Notes under the pieces: generated by a model | Seen by the model: only the letters and a program-made list of their open reading frames with translations | Database searches by the model: none | Told to the model about the DNA's origin: nothing | Assembly: GCA_900239685.1 (NCBI GenBank) | Contig: OENT01000312.1 | Coordinates: 62,001-126,000 of the forward strand | Origin: Rotaria macrura | Taxonomy: Eukaryota; Rotifera; Eurotatoria; Philodinida; Philodinidae | Length of the DNA: 64,000 nt | Reading direction: 5' to 3' | Program-made: the position numbers and the translations under genes | Shown here: positions 26,970-39,918 of the stretch, piece after piece | Position numbering within the stretch: the first letter of the stretch is position 1 | How the letters are laid out: the number at the start of each line of letters is the position of its first letter

Positions 26970-29900
26970 TCCTCTTTTTTTTTTCTTCTATTCTTAATAA
27001 ACAAATCAAAACAACTTATGAAATGATGTGGGTATATAAACAGAGTCTACATTCGAACAAAACTCGAAACAAAGCAGAAGAAAAAAAAGAAAGAAACAAA
27101 AAATGTGTGTACTTTTCGTTAATGCTGTTCGTTTGAATATTTCCAATGTATTGAAACTAAAAGGGAACAAATTACGATGCAATTAATGTTCAGAGAAACA
27201 CTGTCGATAAACTCTCCATTGGCTTCTTCACATCGTATTTGAATATACAATGTGCATCACTGAAACATTTTGAATCGATACAAACGATAACTTTTTTTTT
27301 CATGTATAAACACCTATTTTCTTTCGGACTGATATTAAAAGAGAAAAAAAAAAGAAACGGGATCAACAACATTCATCGACATTGTTATTGTCCATCTAGA
27401 GACATTCTTTATGTTGAAGAGAATATATACATATTATTCGAATGAATGTTTGCTATTCGTTTTAGGCAAGATGAAGATACGCAAAAGTAACAATATTACA
27501 TGAGAATAGGAATAATGTGCAGACACTTTGAAATGCAATCATTTATAAGATTATATAATCTTTTAAATCGAAATTGAATTCTTAAGTGAGAATATTTTTC
27601 TCTCCTTTACTTTCTTAAGTGAAACGTATTAAAAGATGAAGAAATCGGAGCCATTAACGTTCAAGAAGAGTAGAATTGCAGATACTTACATCTAAGCGAT
27701 AACTCAGAATCATGGGAAGAAATTTGAATTCGATCACGTCTCACGTGAGCTAATAAAATATTGGTTCAAGTTAATCGATTCATGATCAAAAGGCGAAATG
27801 CATAGAAATGAAACATCAACTCATAGATAAAAAAAATTCTATGTTAAAAAACACGTATGTTACATGCAGTTGACGAGTTATCTCATAACAAGTATAATTT
27901 ATCATCAACACCTTGACGTGCAACATGTAACATTTGTTGTCTTATCATAGAACATCGCAATGATGAAGAGTACAATGGTTTAATTAACATTTATGATGAT
28001 TTTAATCGATTTTAATCGACATTGAGTTGTTCTTTGAAGAAATTATATCGAATTTTTCTACAATACAAGAGACCTTATCTCTGATGATGTTGAACAAATA
28101 TGATTGCAATCAAAATAAAATCATTTTTTTCTCTCGAGAGAACACCTATTGTGATTATGAATGACAATGAAAGAATCTTAACAACTTAAAAGAGTTACAT
28201 CGATACATGCAACGACAATAAGATGACATTGGAACACAAATCATTGAGGACAAAGATTTTGTAGTTGAATTCTACGCATACTTGTGATTTGTTTGAAAAT
28301 ATTTTGATGATAGTCGTATCGATACTCAGCTATTAGAAATCTCATTGATGGATCGCAATAATAATGTTTTTCTTTCCTACGGTTATGCTCATTTTGAGAA
28401 CATTTATCGATCTAAATAAAATAGATTTCTAGAGAGAATATGTATTGCTTCAGAATTGCATCTTTGTTTCCTCACATACTCATTCGTCCTTCGTTCAACT
28501 TCTTCTCGAGAACAAATACAATCGGACGTGAAAAGAATCGGTTGTGTTTAACATATTCGTATTGATTTCATTTACTATAGTAATTGGATGGCTTCTGTTA
28601 ATGTTGTAATAACTTTATCATGGGATGATATTTTGGTCTCAATATCTCATCTATGAATGGTTAATCATTTATTTCTTGATTTTGTTTTTCAAATTTACTA
28701 ATCATTATTAGAAACAACAACGTTAAATACATCAAGTAACAAAAAAATTGGAATCTGTACATATATCGTTACTGGAGTTGTTCTTTCCCTATTCTTCAAT
28801 ATTATCTATCATCTAAAGATTTATTTACCTCGTCTATTACATTTACTTCCTATCATAAGAATTCTGTGCTTGTTTAAATAAATTATTCTTTCATTGTATT
28901 GGATACATCAAACATCTCTTATGCAAGATTGAGATCGGAAGTTTTTCGAGTAGAACGTAAAATCTAAACCTAATACGTTCTTGTTTGATTCTATGGTAAT
29001 TTCACTGACAAGAATAATGTCCATGATCTACCAAGAATTTATTTGCAAATAGAAATACAAGTATGAAGGCTAGATAGAATGATGACGGATTGAACTATCT
29101 GATAAACTCAATCACATTTGTTTTAATCGAGAAATAAAAGTAGCAGAACGAATTCTTCATTACGGCATAGCATCAGTTGGAAAAAGGATTGATGACATTC
29201 GCAAGAAAATGTATGACTTACTTATCGCAGTGATATTAATCGAATTTTATTATTCACTTAAAATGTCAGATCGAAGGCTGTTAGTCAAGTCGTCATTTAA
29301 GAATACAATGGCGAACGAACACATAGTTTTAAATAGTTTTTCAGGGTGTGTGAACGAACATTAGAGCATGCGAAGTCGAGAGTTCGCGAACACCCACACC
29401 CTCACTATCTCATAACAATGATTTGTGTCCATGATTGAACCGTTCGTAGAGTGTTGGCAAAGATATTGTTTATTTTTAACTTATTGGATTCTGACTGAAT
29501 TTGCGGGTGTTCTTATATCTTCATGATGAAAATAGTCTGTATTCTACTCGTTTTCATTAACTTACTTTCGTGTGAAAGATGCAGATGGTTTATAATACGA
29601 CATGGATTTTTACGAGATCAATGCATGTGTAACTAAAATTTTGTCTTTAAGTCAAATAAAACATTTAAAAAAGAGTATTCAAGGATTTTAGACAGGACTA
29701 TATTCGTTTGTATGAAGAAGTTAGAATGACAACTAATTTCAGTATCTAGTCATCTATTTGATATCGTCTAAAGTGAAAAATTTAATATATAACTTCATCG
29801 TAGTAGTACAATTAATTTCGATAGAAACCATACTGCCGTCACTAATGTCGATTAATAAAAACAATAGGAAGTAGTCAACGATGAACGAAACACGAAAAGA

Positions 29901-30346
29901 ACATATCATTGGATTGTTGTTCACTATCGGTTGTCGACGAAAATGTCATGGGACTAGTAACGCATCAATGAACGACAATAAGACTCTTGTCAACCTGTCA
30001 TACCAGTATAAGAAAAATGATATATCTCTATTATATTATTTACAAACAGTCGGAGTATTATCAAAGTATATTTGACTCTCTCGATTATACAATCGACGGT
30101 TAAGTTACAGCTATGAATAAATCACAACAGTTACAGGCTGATCATTGTTGATGTTTCTACTCTTTCGAAAACATACGGATCGACTTGTTAAATATACATT
30201 AAAAATAGTTAATTTGGACAATCAATCATAAAAAATTTACTACTTCCAGTTTCAAATCAAATAAAAAAAGACCGATGGTGTCATGAAAATAAAACATTAA
30301 ATCCTATATCAGTCGCACGTTTTGTTTTATTTTTAACATCGAATAA
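26970..30346. other. Intergenic stretch between two minus-strand genes
   Basis: It should contain the promoter of the coiled-coil gene (next to 26970) and the 3' region of the hydroxy-acid oxidase gene (next to 30346). The sequence is AT-rich with no exon I can support. The only organised feature is the hairpin with telomere-like ends at 29343-29401. A 64-codon frame at 29881 shows no family features. Confidence 0.55.
29343..29401. repeat. Hairpin-forming repeat with TGTGGG-like ends
   Basis: GGGTGTGTGAACGAAC on the left is mirrored by GTTCGCGAAC plus ACCCACACCC on the right. The C-rich side reads GGGTGTGGGT on the other strand, nearly two TGTGGG units. Similar structures are at 34556, 41514, 50928 and 55188. 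Confidence 0.6.
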
Positions 30347-31957
30347 TTATGAATCCTTGTAAAGAATATCGTTATTGATTTGATCGATGGACGTTGTTCC
30401 ACAAGAAGCCATATCATAAATTAATTCTTGTTTTAACCTATTTAGTACTCTTGTAACTCCATCATGTCCACCACAAGCTAATCCATATAGAATTGGTCGA
30501 CCAATTAAAATAGCTCGTGCACCTAATGCTAATGCTTTTAATACATCAGTTCCACTGCGAATGCCTGTATCAACAAATACTGAAAAGAGAAAAAATTAAT
30601 TTTCTATATTTTTTTCAGAAGAATAGTTGAGCTGCGTTTTTCTTTCACCATAAAAAATAAACTATGTTAAAAATGTCATGTTACTGATATGTATACTGAT
30701 CGAAATCTTTGTCTCAAATACACATGGTTGCTATGAATATACAAAGTTACCTTCTGCACGTCCATTAACAACTTTAATAATGTCTTGTAAACATTGAATA
30801 GCTGGAGGTGCTGTATCAACCTGCCGTCCACCATGATTACTAAAATAGAATAGCAGAAGAAGAAAACATGAAGTCATTTTAGTGGTAGTTATATTGAGTA
30901 TGGACAACCTAACAATAATTCCATTTGCACCGTGTTCAATCGCTAATTGTGCGTCAACTGTTGAAAGTATACCTTTGCAAATAATTGGTAAATCGGTTAA
31001 TTGTTTCAATGATTCAACATTTGCCCAGGTTACTGAACCAGTACTTGAACTTTGTTTTTCAACTATATCAGGTACATTCATATTTGGCATTGGCATTGCT
31101 TGCAGCAGTTCTGGATCACAAGTTTTTGAAGCTTCTTCAAATAATGGTAATACAGTATCTCGAACACGATCTGTAGGATGATCACATGTGACAACAATCG
31201 CTCGATATCCTTTGCCTTTAGCTTCGCAGACGATTTTTTCTAAAATTTGATTGGGTGTTGTTAAATAAACATGTAAAAACTTGGGACCTACAGGTATTAT
31301 TCATTCATTATTGAAGAAACAAAACAATATATAAGACCTGTTGTTTGCAAAACTTCATCTTCTGGCATTGTTGAATACATCCAATTATAAGTGTAAATAC
31401 ACTCGGCTTGACTGGCACCTATAGCTGTTGCGACTTCACCATCAACATGAGCAAGACGATGAAAAGCGGATGGAGCTATTATAATTGGTGTTTCATATGT
31501 ACATCTATAAAAACATCTTGGACATTGTAAGATCTTCAAAATATATTTAGATGAACATACTTACCCAAATATATTTGTTTTTATCGAAATTTGAGTTACA
31601 TCAATCAATACTCGTGGAAGAATTTTCAATTGATGATCAAAGTAATTTCTCGTTGCTCTATAAGTATGTCCTTGACCAGCTTTATAGTCATAATAATAGA
31701 AGCGATGTGGTTTCATCAATATTTTAGCTAACACTTCAAAATCATCTAATGTTCTACATTTTAAATATTCTTTTTTCTAAATTTAAATAAAAATTAATAA
31801 ATAAGTTTTTTGAATTAATCAAGAATAAATATACTTGTTCGTCTTCACGTTTTTTCTTTTTTTTATCTCGAACATATTGTCGAATAATAACAAAACTTGT
31901 CAATGTTGTTACGAATAAGACAACGTACAGTTGATTGTCTGAAATGTTACACATCAC
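30347..31957 (-). CDS. FMN-dependent L-2-hydroxy-acid oxidase with N-terminal membrane anchor, 6 exons
   Basis: Exons in transcript order: 31957-31835, 31776-31565, 31504-31338, 31287-30909, 30839-30751, 30579-30347. They sum to 1203 nt (400 aa), all junctions in phase. The family oxidises 2-hydroxy acids such as glycolate or lactate, using FMN and O2. Seen: YYYDY near residue 70 (flavin-side Tyr region), APSAFHRLAHVDGE, an FMN-site ICKG (Lys272), the catalytic SNHGGRQ (His296), and the phosphate-binding stretch DTGIRSGTDV then GARAILIGRP. The usual LGNR loop is shortened: CDHPTDRVRD replaces the longer family segment. Residues about 10-26 form one hydrophobic span followed by a KKKKKRED basic run, unlike the soluble peroxisomal enzymes. 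The C-terminus is KDS, not a peroxisomal SKL-type tripeptide. Membrane attachment is inferred from sequence. The start could be either of two adjacent ATGs (31957 or 31954). Confidence 0.88.
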
Positions 31958-34900
31958 TCATAATGCTTGAAAAAAATAATTTTTTTCTAGAACTATATCT
32001 ACTTGTCATTGGCATCACTTGTAATTTCTATTGTTTTGAGTTTTCTGTTTATAATCCAATGCTGAAAATATTTAAACTAAATAATTCACCGAAACAGGAC
32101 GGTAGTTGATAATAAATTGTCGATATTCACTGTACCACTCTTTTCTTAAACTGTATTTAAAAGGAAATATTGAATATTGTTAGTATTAAACATATAGAAT
32201 GTCATGTAGACAGTAATCTCAAAATATATAATATAACTGGTATATTTCGTAGTTTATTATTTTCCATTCGCTATCATAGAGACATCCTTTGATTCTGAAC
32301 TAATTTTCAAAAGGATTCCTTAAAGTTGCTCTATCTTAGGAGAGTGAAAACACCATGTGAATCCGTGCTAAATACAAGCACCGCTTGATGGATTAATAAA
32401 ATTTTTAAATTTAATTACAATATTTAAATATTCGTTATTTATATGATGAAAATGGAGGAATAGAGCATACTTTTTATGTACTTTTAAGAATAGCATGGCT
32501 TTATCAAAAATGTGGATGAAATTTGTATCTGTGAACATAAGAGCCGAGAATCATGTTTGAAATTAATCTACAGAAAAACATCAAACCCCGACCATTTAAT
32601 TTAATTCATATGTCACCTCCCCCAACAAAGTATCTCATTTTTATATGAATTCTGCTCTGGAGAATAAATTACGCGATTTTTAAAAAAGTGGGCATTCTGA
32701 TTCAAACATCCATTCCATGCAAGTTAATTTCTTGCAATAACACAAAATGAACATACATATTTATTAGAGCGAAAGATAGTTTATTGATAAAAGTAATCAA
32801 ATGAAATAGGTTTCCTATATAGGAGATGGCGATATGTACAGCTAAGTTAATTCTATGAGGGTAATGAAAAATAAAAGCATTTGAATATGCTTGCTATTTC
32901 AAAATATTTATTCATTCGGCTTAGCAATTAAAGAAGAACCATACAATTCTATTTTGGGACAGTAAGACAAATAATTCTCTCACGAAATCTCATCATCTTC
33001 ATCTAAAAATAATTGCTCTATTGAATGCTTTATCGTCAACACGATGTACTCTATTTATGTTGATGGAATAAATCAGACTTTCCAACGGATACAAACTAAA
33101 AGAATATTCATTTTGTAACTATTGTATAAAAATCGTTTGAAAGTTGCATTTCAGATTTGATCTGTTTGATATAAAAATTTTATTATTGAGATATAAACGT
33201 CTAAGGAAATCTTAAATTCAAAGAACCATCAAGATTAATGAATAACGATGAAAAAGCGTGACCCATGCTGCTTCAAGCCCTTCTTCAGAACTCTGAACCT
33301 GCATGATAAGTAGATTCATTCGACAATGAAATTTAAAATTAAAAAACCAACACAAAACAAATAAAAATAGTTCAGAGACTCTTTCATATGTTGAGAGGTT
33401 CAGTATTAGGACAGTTGAAAAATTTCTAAACAATCAAATAATCGTTAACACTAGTAAGCTAGTGTGTCTAGAAAAGAATTCTTGGGTTTCCCCTCTTCTC
33501 GATTGATGATGTCAACAGTTGTACAATACGATTTTCTTCATCAGAATTTTAAATGAAGTGTTGTGTTTCATGCCCTGTCTTATCTCACTACATTCAGAAA
33601 CTATTATACTATCAAAAGTCTTCCATTGACTAAAAGAGTTGATCTTAACTTGTTCTTCAGAAAACAGATATAGCACTTGTTTTATAATGAAATGGTGAGT
33701 TTCATTAATAAAAATTTTCATTGGTTCGGTTTGTAAGTAGTCTTCAGTTATTCAAGAAGAAAACAAAAGACTTGGCACTGGCACATATACATAAAATCCT
33801 AGGATTCAGTATTTTTCACACTAGCCAACACATAAAATGATCTTTGAAATTTTGAGAAAACTAGATTTTGACAATGTCAAACAAGCTTCATTTAACTCTA
33901 TACAAGTGAACATTCTTACCCTTGACAAAAAGAAAGAAATAGTTTTTGTTAACGTTGATAACTCGAACAAGACAAAACGTGCAAATTATCATGAATATGA
34001 CGCGGCATATAAAAAAGATAAGGTATAGCATTACGATGCATTTAACGTGTAAAATTGTTAAAAATTGAAAAGATTTGCTCGTTATCGTAATCTGAGAGTA
34101 CAATAAATAGTGAGTGGATACTACCTCGTCATCTTGGAATCTTCTAAATAACGGCTGATCAGAAAGTTTTGAAATTTTTATAGTACCTAGATATTATCGT
34201 ATTCAGTACAATTTTTTTTTATGAATCAACTTTTGCAAATGCTTCATGTTAATAGACAATGAGGTAATCGAGATGAAAAGTATACAGTATATTTAACTAT
34301 AACACCGTTCGCTAAGTTAGACTTTTCGTTCTTCAAATGTTACTAGGTATCGTTCATAATAAATACTACTTTCAAGTTAAAACTGAACAACAGCTTTCTC
34401 CGTCTATTCAAAAATGAATCGACTGTTTTATCATAAGAAAGAATCATCATTGTTATTGTAAAACGTTGAGTGGGTCAGCATAGTACCAGTTTTTTTTCTG
34501 CTAGAAATCTGCAAAATAGGATTTTCTTTATATGCGTAGCAGAATATTCTAGAGAGGGTGTGGGTGTAACGAAAAGAAACACCCAGACACATACTCGCAC
34601 CCACAGCCACACCCATACAATGAAACAAACGTAAGTCATAAATTCAAATTTTGACAGCAATCCGAAACATCAAGTGACTATAACATGTAGATCATTTTTT
34701 AAAAGTCATCATCAAGAATTTAATGAATTTGAAATTGGATTCTACTTTTAAATAGTGAATAGGGCGAACAACGATCTTCAAAAACGTTCGGTCATGACCT
34801 AATACTTCCGACTTATTACCAACTTACAGTATATACATTTTCCACGTTACTTTTCGCTCGTACCTTGTTGAGATTTCATTTTACTCTTTCTTTTTATGAG

Positions 34901-35181
34901 TGCTGTGTATGGAAAGAGTTATGTCAATAGATAGTCTCACATTTCATGTAAACATTTTCTTTTTGTGCTCGGCAAAATTTCTTTTAGACTAGAGGAACGA
35001 AAAAAAACGGAATGCTGTTTTTTTTTGTTTCATACATTTATATATAGGTGGGAAGTCAGTCAAATTGATAAAGTGAAGAAACTCTGAAAGATTCAGTTAT
35101 TGTGAAGAGAACAGCTTATCATCATTAAACGTTAATACAACATATTACTATCAAGAATAAAATTCTGCACAATCTGAAATA
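31958..35181. other. Gene-poor transition region
   Basis: It lies upstream of the oxidase gene and before the first pseudogene. The sequence is AT-rich with frequent stops in all frames and no exon chain I can support. The only structure noted is the telomere-like inverted repeat at 34556-34615. This is where the gene-dense half gives way to the repeat-rich half. Confidence 0.5.
34556..34615. repeat. Inverted short repeat with TGTGGG units on both sides
   Basis: GGGTGTGGGTGT (34556-34567) is followed about 30 nt later by CACCCACAGCCACACCC, its approximate reverse complement. The element could fold into a hairpin with TGTGGG-type arms. Confidence 0.65.
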
Positions 35182-36557
35182 ATGCTTCGATTTACTAACA
35201 TCGATCAAAGACCAACACGGCTTCCACCTATCTACGGATATCACACTCATCAACTGCTTCCACTTAAAGAAGCTCTCGATCCTATCTGCTCTAAAATAGA
35301 CCAATTAGATCATTTTATTAAAATTGCTAAAAAAGAGTGCCATTTTCCTTCGGAAAATAATCTTACTCTTGATGAATCAGCATCGATCTACTTGTATACC
35401 ATGGATTGGGGAAATCAAAGTCTCTATCGAATACTCAACGGAGATCTTCGCGAAGAAGACAGATCAGTGCTAGTACCATGGCATGGATATATCAAATTAT
35501 TTCATTCGTAAGCGTCCTCAAAAATTGTAAAAAAAAAAAATCTCTCAAAAATATCTATGGATGTCACGAATAAAATTCAGCGTAATTAATAAAAATATCA
35601 AATTATTTGACACTGCATTGAAAAAATGACCTGATCTTCAAATTAATTTATGGCGTGGTATCAATGGTGACATAATTAAGAATTACAAAGAAGGCGAAGA
35701 ACTAACTTGGTGGTGTTTTAATTCATGTTCATCTTCGACTAAAGTCGTCAAGCAGTTTCTTGGATCTGTACGTACATTGTTCATGATAGAAGCGAAGAGT
35801 GGAAAAGCCATATCGGTATATAGTAACTTTCCAGAAGAAAACGAAGTTATCCTTCCATTAGGTACTCGACTTCGTGTTGTAAGTGACGCACTAGATCTTG
35901 CATCATTAAATTTGATACACTTACACGAATTGATGGATGAGAATGAAGACGAGCTAACGTCCTCTTTAGCAAATCTGACTGTCACTAAACAAAAGAAACT
36001 AGAAGTTGGTGAGTAGATCCCTTGTGATCAATCAATAACACCAAATTGTTGCTTCTTAGATACCGAAAAAACCTCACAGAGTAACAAATCGTCGGCATTT
36101 AAAACTCTCACCTACGCTAATGGACACAAGTATGACGCTTAGTTCCGATATCATGTAATAGCAACGACAATAGTCCGTGTCAATCAAACTTCGCAAGTCT
36201 TTCACATTATTAGCGCATAGCAAGTGAGGAGAATGGAGTAATGAGGAAAAAACTGGAAGAGGGACGTTTTTCTATGTCACTGGGAACAAGTACGCAGGTG
36301 ATTGGGTCGATGACCAGAGAACAGGTCAAGGTGTGTTTACTTGGACCAGTGGTAATCGGTATGAGTAGAACTATTCGCAAATGTCTTTTCCTAATCTGAG
36401 TTGATGCTCGTTGTATTTGATAGACTGGTTGATAAAATCCGCGAATAACTCATGGGACAATTCAAGGACGACAAGATGAATAGAAAAGGGACGATTTACT
36501 TCGCCAGTGGTACAGTTAAAAAGGGGCAATGGTCAGACAATACCTTTGTTGGATGAG
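35182..36557 (+). pseudogene. Broken ADP-ribosyltransferase-MORN repeat gene
   Basis: The first block (35182-35508) and second block (35630-36008) together carry a mono-ADP-ribosyltransferase fold of the arginine-specific type, an enzyme that moves ADP-ribose from NAD+ to protein. Seen: LWRGINGD (the Arg motif), SCSSST (the STS-type motif) and EENEVIL (the Glu-x-Glu catalytic pair). Exon 36060-36138 follows through a GT-AG intron and leads into MORN-type repeats: YANGHKYD, then GNKYAGDW and SGNRYE (to about 36365), then ASGTVKKGQW (to 36557). Breaks: a stop at 35509-35511 where a 14-bp sequence is duplicated 106 bp downstream, an in-frame TGA at 35627-35629, a TAG after YDA near 36139, and further stops within the MORN part. 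All domains are recognisable but no single frame spans them, so I call it a pseudogene. An unusual splicing pattern could rescue part, but not every stop. Confidence 0.75.
35489..35608. repeat. 14-bp direct repeat flanking a 92-bp insertion in the pseudogene
   Basis: ATATCAAATTATTT occurs at 35489-35502 and again at 35595-35608. Each copy continues the coding sequence of its side (codons I-K-L-F). The stretch between is noncoding and AT-rich and starts near a GTAAGC. It looks like an insertion with target duplication or a local tandem duplication. Confidence 0.65.
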
Positions 36558-37606
36558 CTGATCTGTATTCATTTATCACGTGCGATGACTATGGGAAGAT
36601 AACGTAATAGTCTCTGTTTAGCATGAATAACATACATGAAATTTTATCTAGAAGGATGTGCCAGTTGTGTGCTTTATATGAATATTGAAGAAATAAAATT
36701 ACGTAGGGTGAAATACCAATGTTTTGGAGAATAAGTGGTAAGCAAGGTCATCTGTAGCTTAGTGATTTTTCACAAACCTAAAAAGCAGTAGATTGTAAAC
36801 ACACGAGGCAGATCTATAAGAAGAGGTTTGAGAGAGTGGTCTGCCAACAAAATGTAGTATAACGAATAATAATTAGCGCGTTTAACTGATTGTGGATGTG
36901 AAACGGATGTTTAATGGGAACTATTGACTGTAGTAGTAAACGTTAGAACTAGAAACCCACACCGACAGTCGTACATTGTCAGTTGTTGATGTTCAATACA
37001 AAAGAATTAATGAATTCAGCTTCGTACAATATTGTTCAAACGGTAAGCTGTAATTTAAGTTGGATAAACTAGTTCTATGCAGTATTTATATTAAACAATT
37101 TTTAAATGTGCTGTTCAACGATCAGAAGAAAAAACAAATTAAGTTGTTGCACCTGAAAGCATGTTTTCTCTTGAAACGAAATAAATGTATTGACTTAGAA
37201 ACGACGAAACCAGAAGAAACCCAATACTTAGAATCTCATCCTGAATCTCAATTCTGTTAATTCCATTTGAAATCATGAATATATTATCTTACCATGTTTG
37301 CCTCAGGATCAAGATTCTTGCTCAGTTCTAGATCATCCCCCCTTTCAGAATTTTCAGTCTCACATGATACTATTCAGTACGTCAACATGCTTCTGACCCT
37401 TCGTTTTTTGTAAATTATAAATGCAGGATCCTACCAGGATTCCATCATGATTCTGCTTAAGATTTTTTTGGGTTAGGAGTAATAGTGATTAGTATCTAAA
37501 GAATTTGTCAACTGTTAGGTAAAATCAGACAGGCAGGGAATCTCAGAAGGATTTCTGCAAGACACTGGCAGCAGATCACAGCAGTTGTTGTGGCTATAAG
37601 TTGACA
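36558..37606. other. Gene-free stretch
   Basis: I see no coding exon or organised repeat between the MORN relic and the first dispersed-repeat copy. A 66-codon frame near 37060 has no family features. Confidence 0.5.
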
Positions 37607-38430
37607 TGAGACCAATTGCAAATAAGCCACAATCAGAATAACTGAAAGCTGCTCAATCTAGCATCTCCGATTTGGTTCAGTTTCACGTATGTGTTAAAGG
37701 AGACTGTTTAATGATGTTTAGCGCTAACCCCATCAGAAGATATTTATTCGTTCATTTTTTATGCGAACTTTACGAAATGCACCAAAATTCATGATCGAGT
37801 GTGACCCGTTCGTTGTTTTTTCTGTATCCCGAGAACAGCTACAATGATTGAGCTGAAGCTCCATAGAAACACTTATTGTTGGTCATGCTATGGTTGGAAG
37901 AAATTGCATGCGAAATGCTTTTACCGTTGATTTTCTGTACATACCCTTTGGGTGGGTCAAAATGTCGATCTTCACCGCTTTTGTGGCCCTATATCTAGCG
38001 ATGCGTAGATGTTGGAGTCTTGAAATTTTTATCGTAGAAAGATTTGAATGACATATCATAACACAGAAAGTCTCCGCTTGCTGAAACAAAGTGTTCGTTT
38101 CTAGGAACCTCCACTAAATCTGATTTTTCCTAAAATGAAGATTTCGGCCGTTAGTAGTCTGGAAAAATATGGAACAGGTAATAAGAACTATTTGGACCTG
38201 AGAGATACGTTTTTGGTGGACCACTTGGGGAAAAAGTCAGGATGGGATCTCTATGGGAGCCTTGACCACCGAAACTGAGTGATGAGCCCCAATGTGAGGT
38301 ATATAACTTTTAACCGACAGTCTGAGGAGGGATGAAAAATTGAATTAATCCTCACACTTACGTAACTTGTCACGGAGAAACCGATGGGGATAAAATGAAG
38401 TATGTGTTCATTTTCTAAATTCGGGAGGCG
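37607..38430 (+). repeat. Dispersed repeat family, copy 1
   Basis: It is collinear with copy 3 (44550-45372) over about 820 bp and with copy 2 (39402-39918, opposite strand) over about 500 bp. Shared landmarks: AATAAGCCAC near the start, GATGTTTAGCGC, TGTATCCCGAGAAC, CCCTATATCTAGCGA, GATTTCGGCC, GGATCTCTATGGGAG and AAGTATGTGTTCAT near the end. No long frame is conserved across copies, so it looks non-coding or long dead. Mechanism unknown; no clear terminal repeats or target duplications. Confidence 0.75.
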
Positions 38431-38989
38431 AGATAGGAGGACGTCTTGTTGAGGTGAACAATAACGGGTATATAGGGTGGCTGTTCTGTGTTACGTTAGT
38501 AAATAACTAAAACATGTATCGTATTCTGAATTAGATTTCATAACTGAATAAAGCTTTGTGTGCTTCGAATCGTTTTGTCACTTTTTCATTTTATCCAAAA
38601 ATCACTCTAGTCCTCTCCAGGAGTTTTGGACAAAAGATGAGCATAATGAAAATGTAGTTATTATGAGTTAAAAGTTCTCCAGCTTGTGTTCTTCTATTAT
38701 TTCACAATTTAATGGGACGTTGTTGTCTGTTAAAATGTGTTTTTCGCCAGAACCATTTTTGGCCAGAAGTCGTGGAGGGGAGGGGAATAGTGTGTTTTTC
38801 GATAAAATGAAGAAAATGAAAAAAAAAGATTCGAAACACACGTAGCTCTGCTTAGTTATTGAACCTGATTCAAAATAAGATACGAGCTTTAATTATTTAC
38901 CGGCGTCACATCGAAAACCTAACCCTATATACCTGTTAATGCAAGAGGAAAACATCATTGGTTTTAATTTTTGAGGCTTTCTAGATAAA

Positions 38990-39400
38990 TGCACGCTTGG
39001 AAAGTCTTACGTCGAATATAAACAAATAGAAGGACTGAATGAGTGTCTAGGAGTACAAGAAAAACTCAGAGAAACTCATTGGTTAGATAGGAAAATCTAT
39101 AAATTTGAAACACAGTCTAAATAAGCGTTTGCGACGAGAAAGGCTTCACAAAGTTCCAAACAGACTGATAGTTTTGAATTGTCCTTGGATTTATGAAGAG
39201 CATTTGGGAGTAGTTAGGAGTACAAAAAGTAGTTAGAAAGCTCCATTGAAACCAATCGAAATTCTCACAATTGTACGAAACACAGCGAATATGAGGTTTT
39301 CGGGAAATTATTTCCTTAAATTCAGTAACAAATGTGAAAATGTTTTACTCACCACGAACACACAAAAAACACTAACGAGTACTTAGAAGTACAACAAAAT
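38990..39400. repeat. Diverged tandem array, ~168-bp period, about 2.5 units
   Basis: The landmark GAGTACAA or its variant recurs at 39051, 39218 and 39387. A second landmark, GAAACACAG, recurs at 39107 and 39277. The shared ~168-nt spacing indicates a satellite-like tandem repeat. It sits between inverted copies 1 and 2 of the dispersed repeat. Confidence 0.6.
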
Positions 39401-39401
39401 T

Positions 39402-39918
39402 TGTGCAAAATCAGATATTGCGCAGGTTCCCAAATACGAACACTTCGTTCCAACAAGCTGAGACTTTCTTTGCTATGATATATCATTGAGATCTTTCTAC
39501 TATAATAATAACAACACTCCAACATCTACTCATCGCTAGATATAGGGCCACAAAAGCGGTGAAGATCGACATTTTGACCCACCCAAGGAGTATTTTCAGA
39601 AAACCAACGGTAGAAACATTTCGCATGCAATTTCTTCCAACCATAGCATGACCAACAATAAGTGTTTCTATGAAGCTTCAGCTCAATCATTGTAGCTGTT
39701 TTCGGGATACAGAAAAAACAACGAACGGATCGCACTCGATCATGAATTTTGGTGCATTTCGTAAAGTTCGCATAAAAAATGAACGAATAAATATCTTCTG
39801 ATGGGGTTAGCGCTAAACATCATTAAACAGTTTCCTTTAACACATACGTGAAACTGAACCAAATCGGAGCTGCTAGATTGAGCACGTTAAATTGTGGCTC
39901 ACGTACAATGGCTCTTAT
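39402..39918 (-). repeat. Dispersed repeat family, copy 2 (inverted, truncated)
   Basis: Reverse-complement match to the first ~500 bp of copies 1 and 3, from the AAAATCAGAT end to GAGCCATTG. The distal ~320 bp of the family is missing, so the copy is truncated at about 39402, where the 168-bp array ends. It abuts the gene relic starting at about 39919. Confidence 0.72.
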
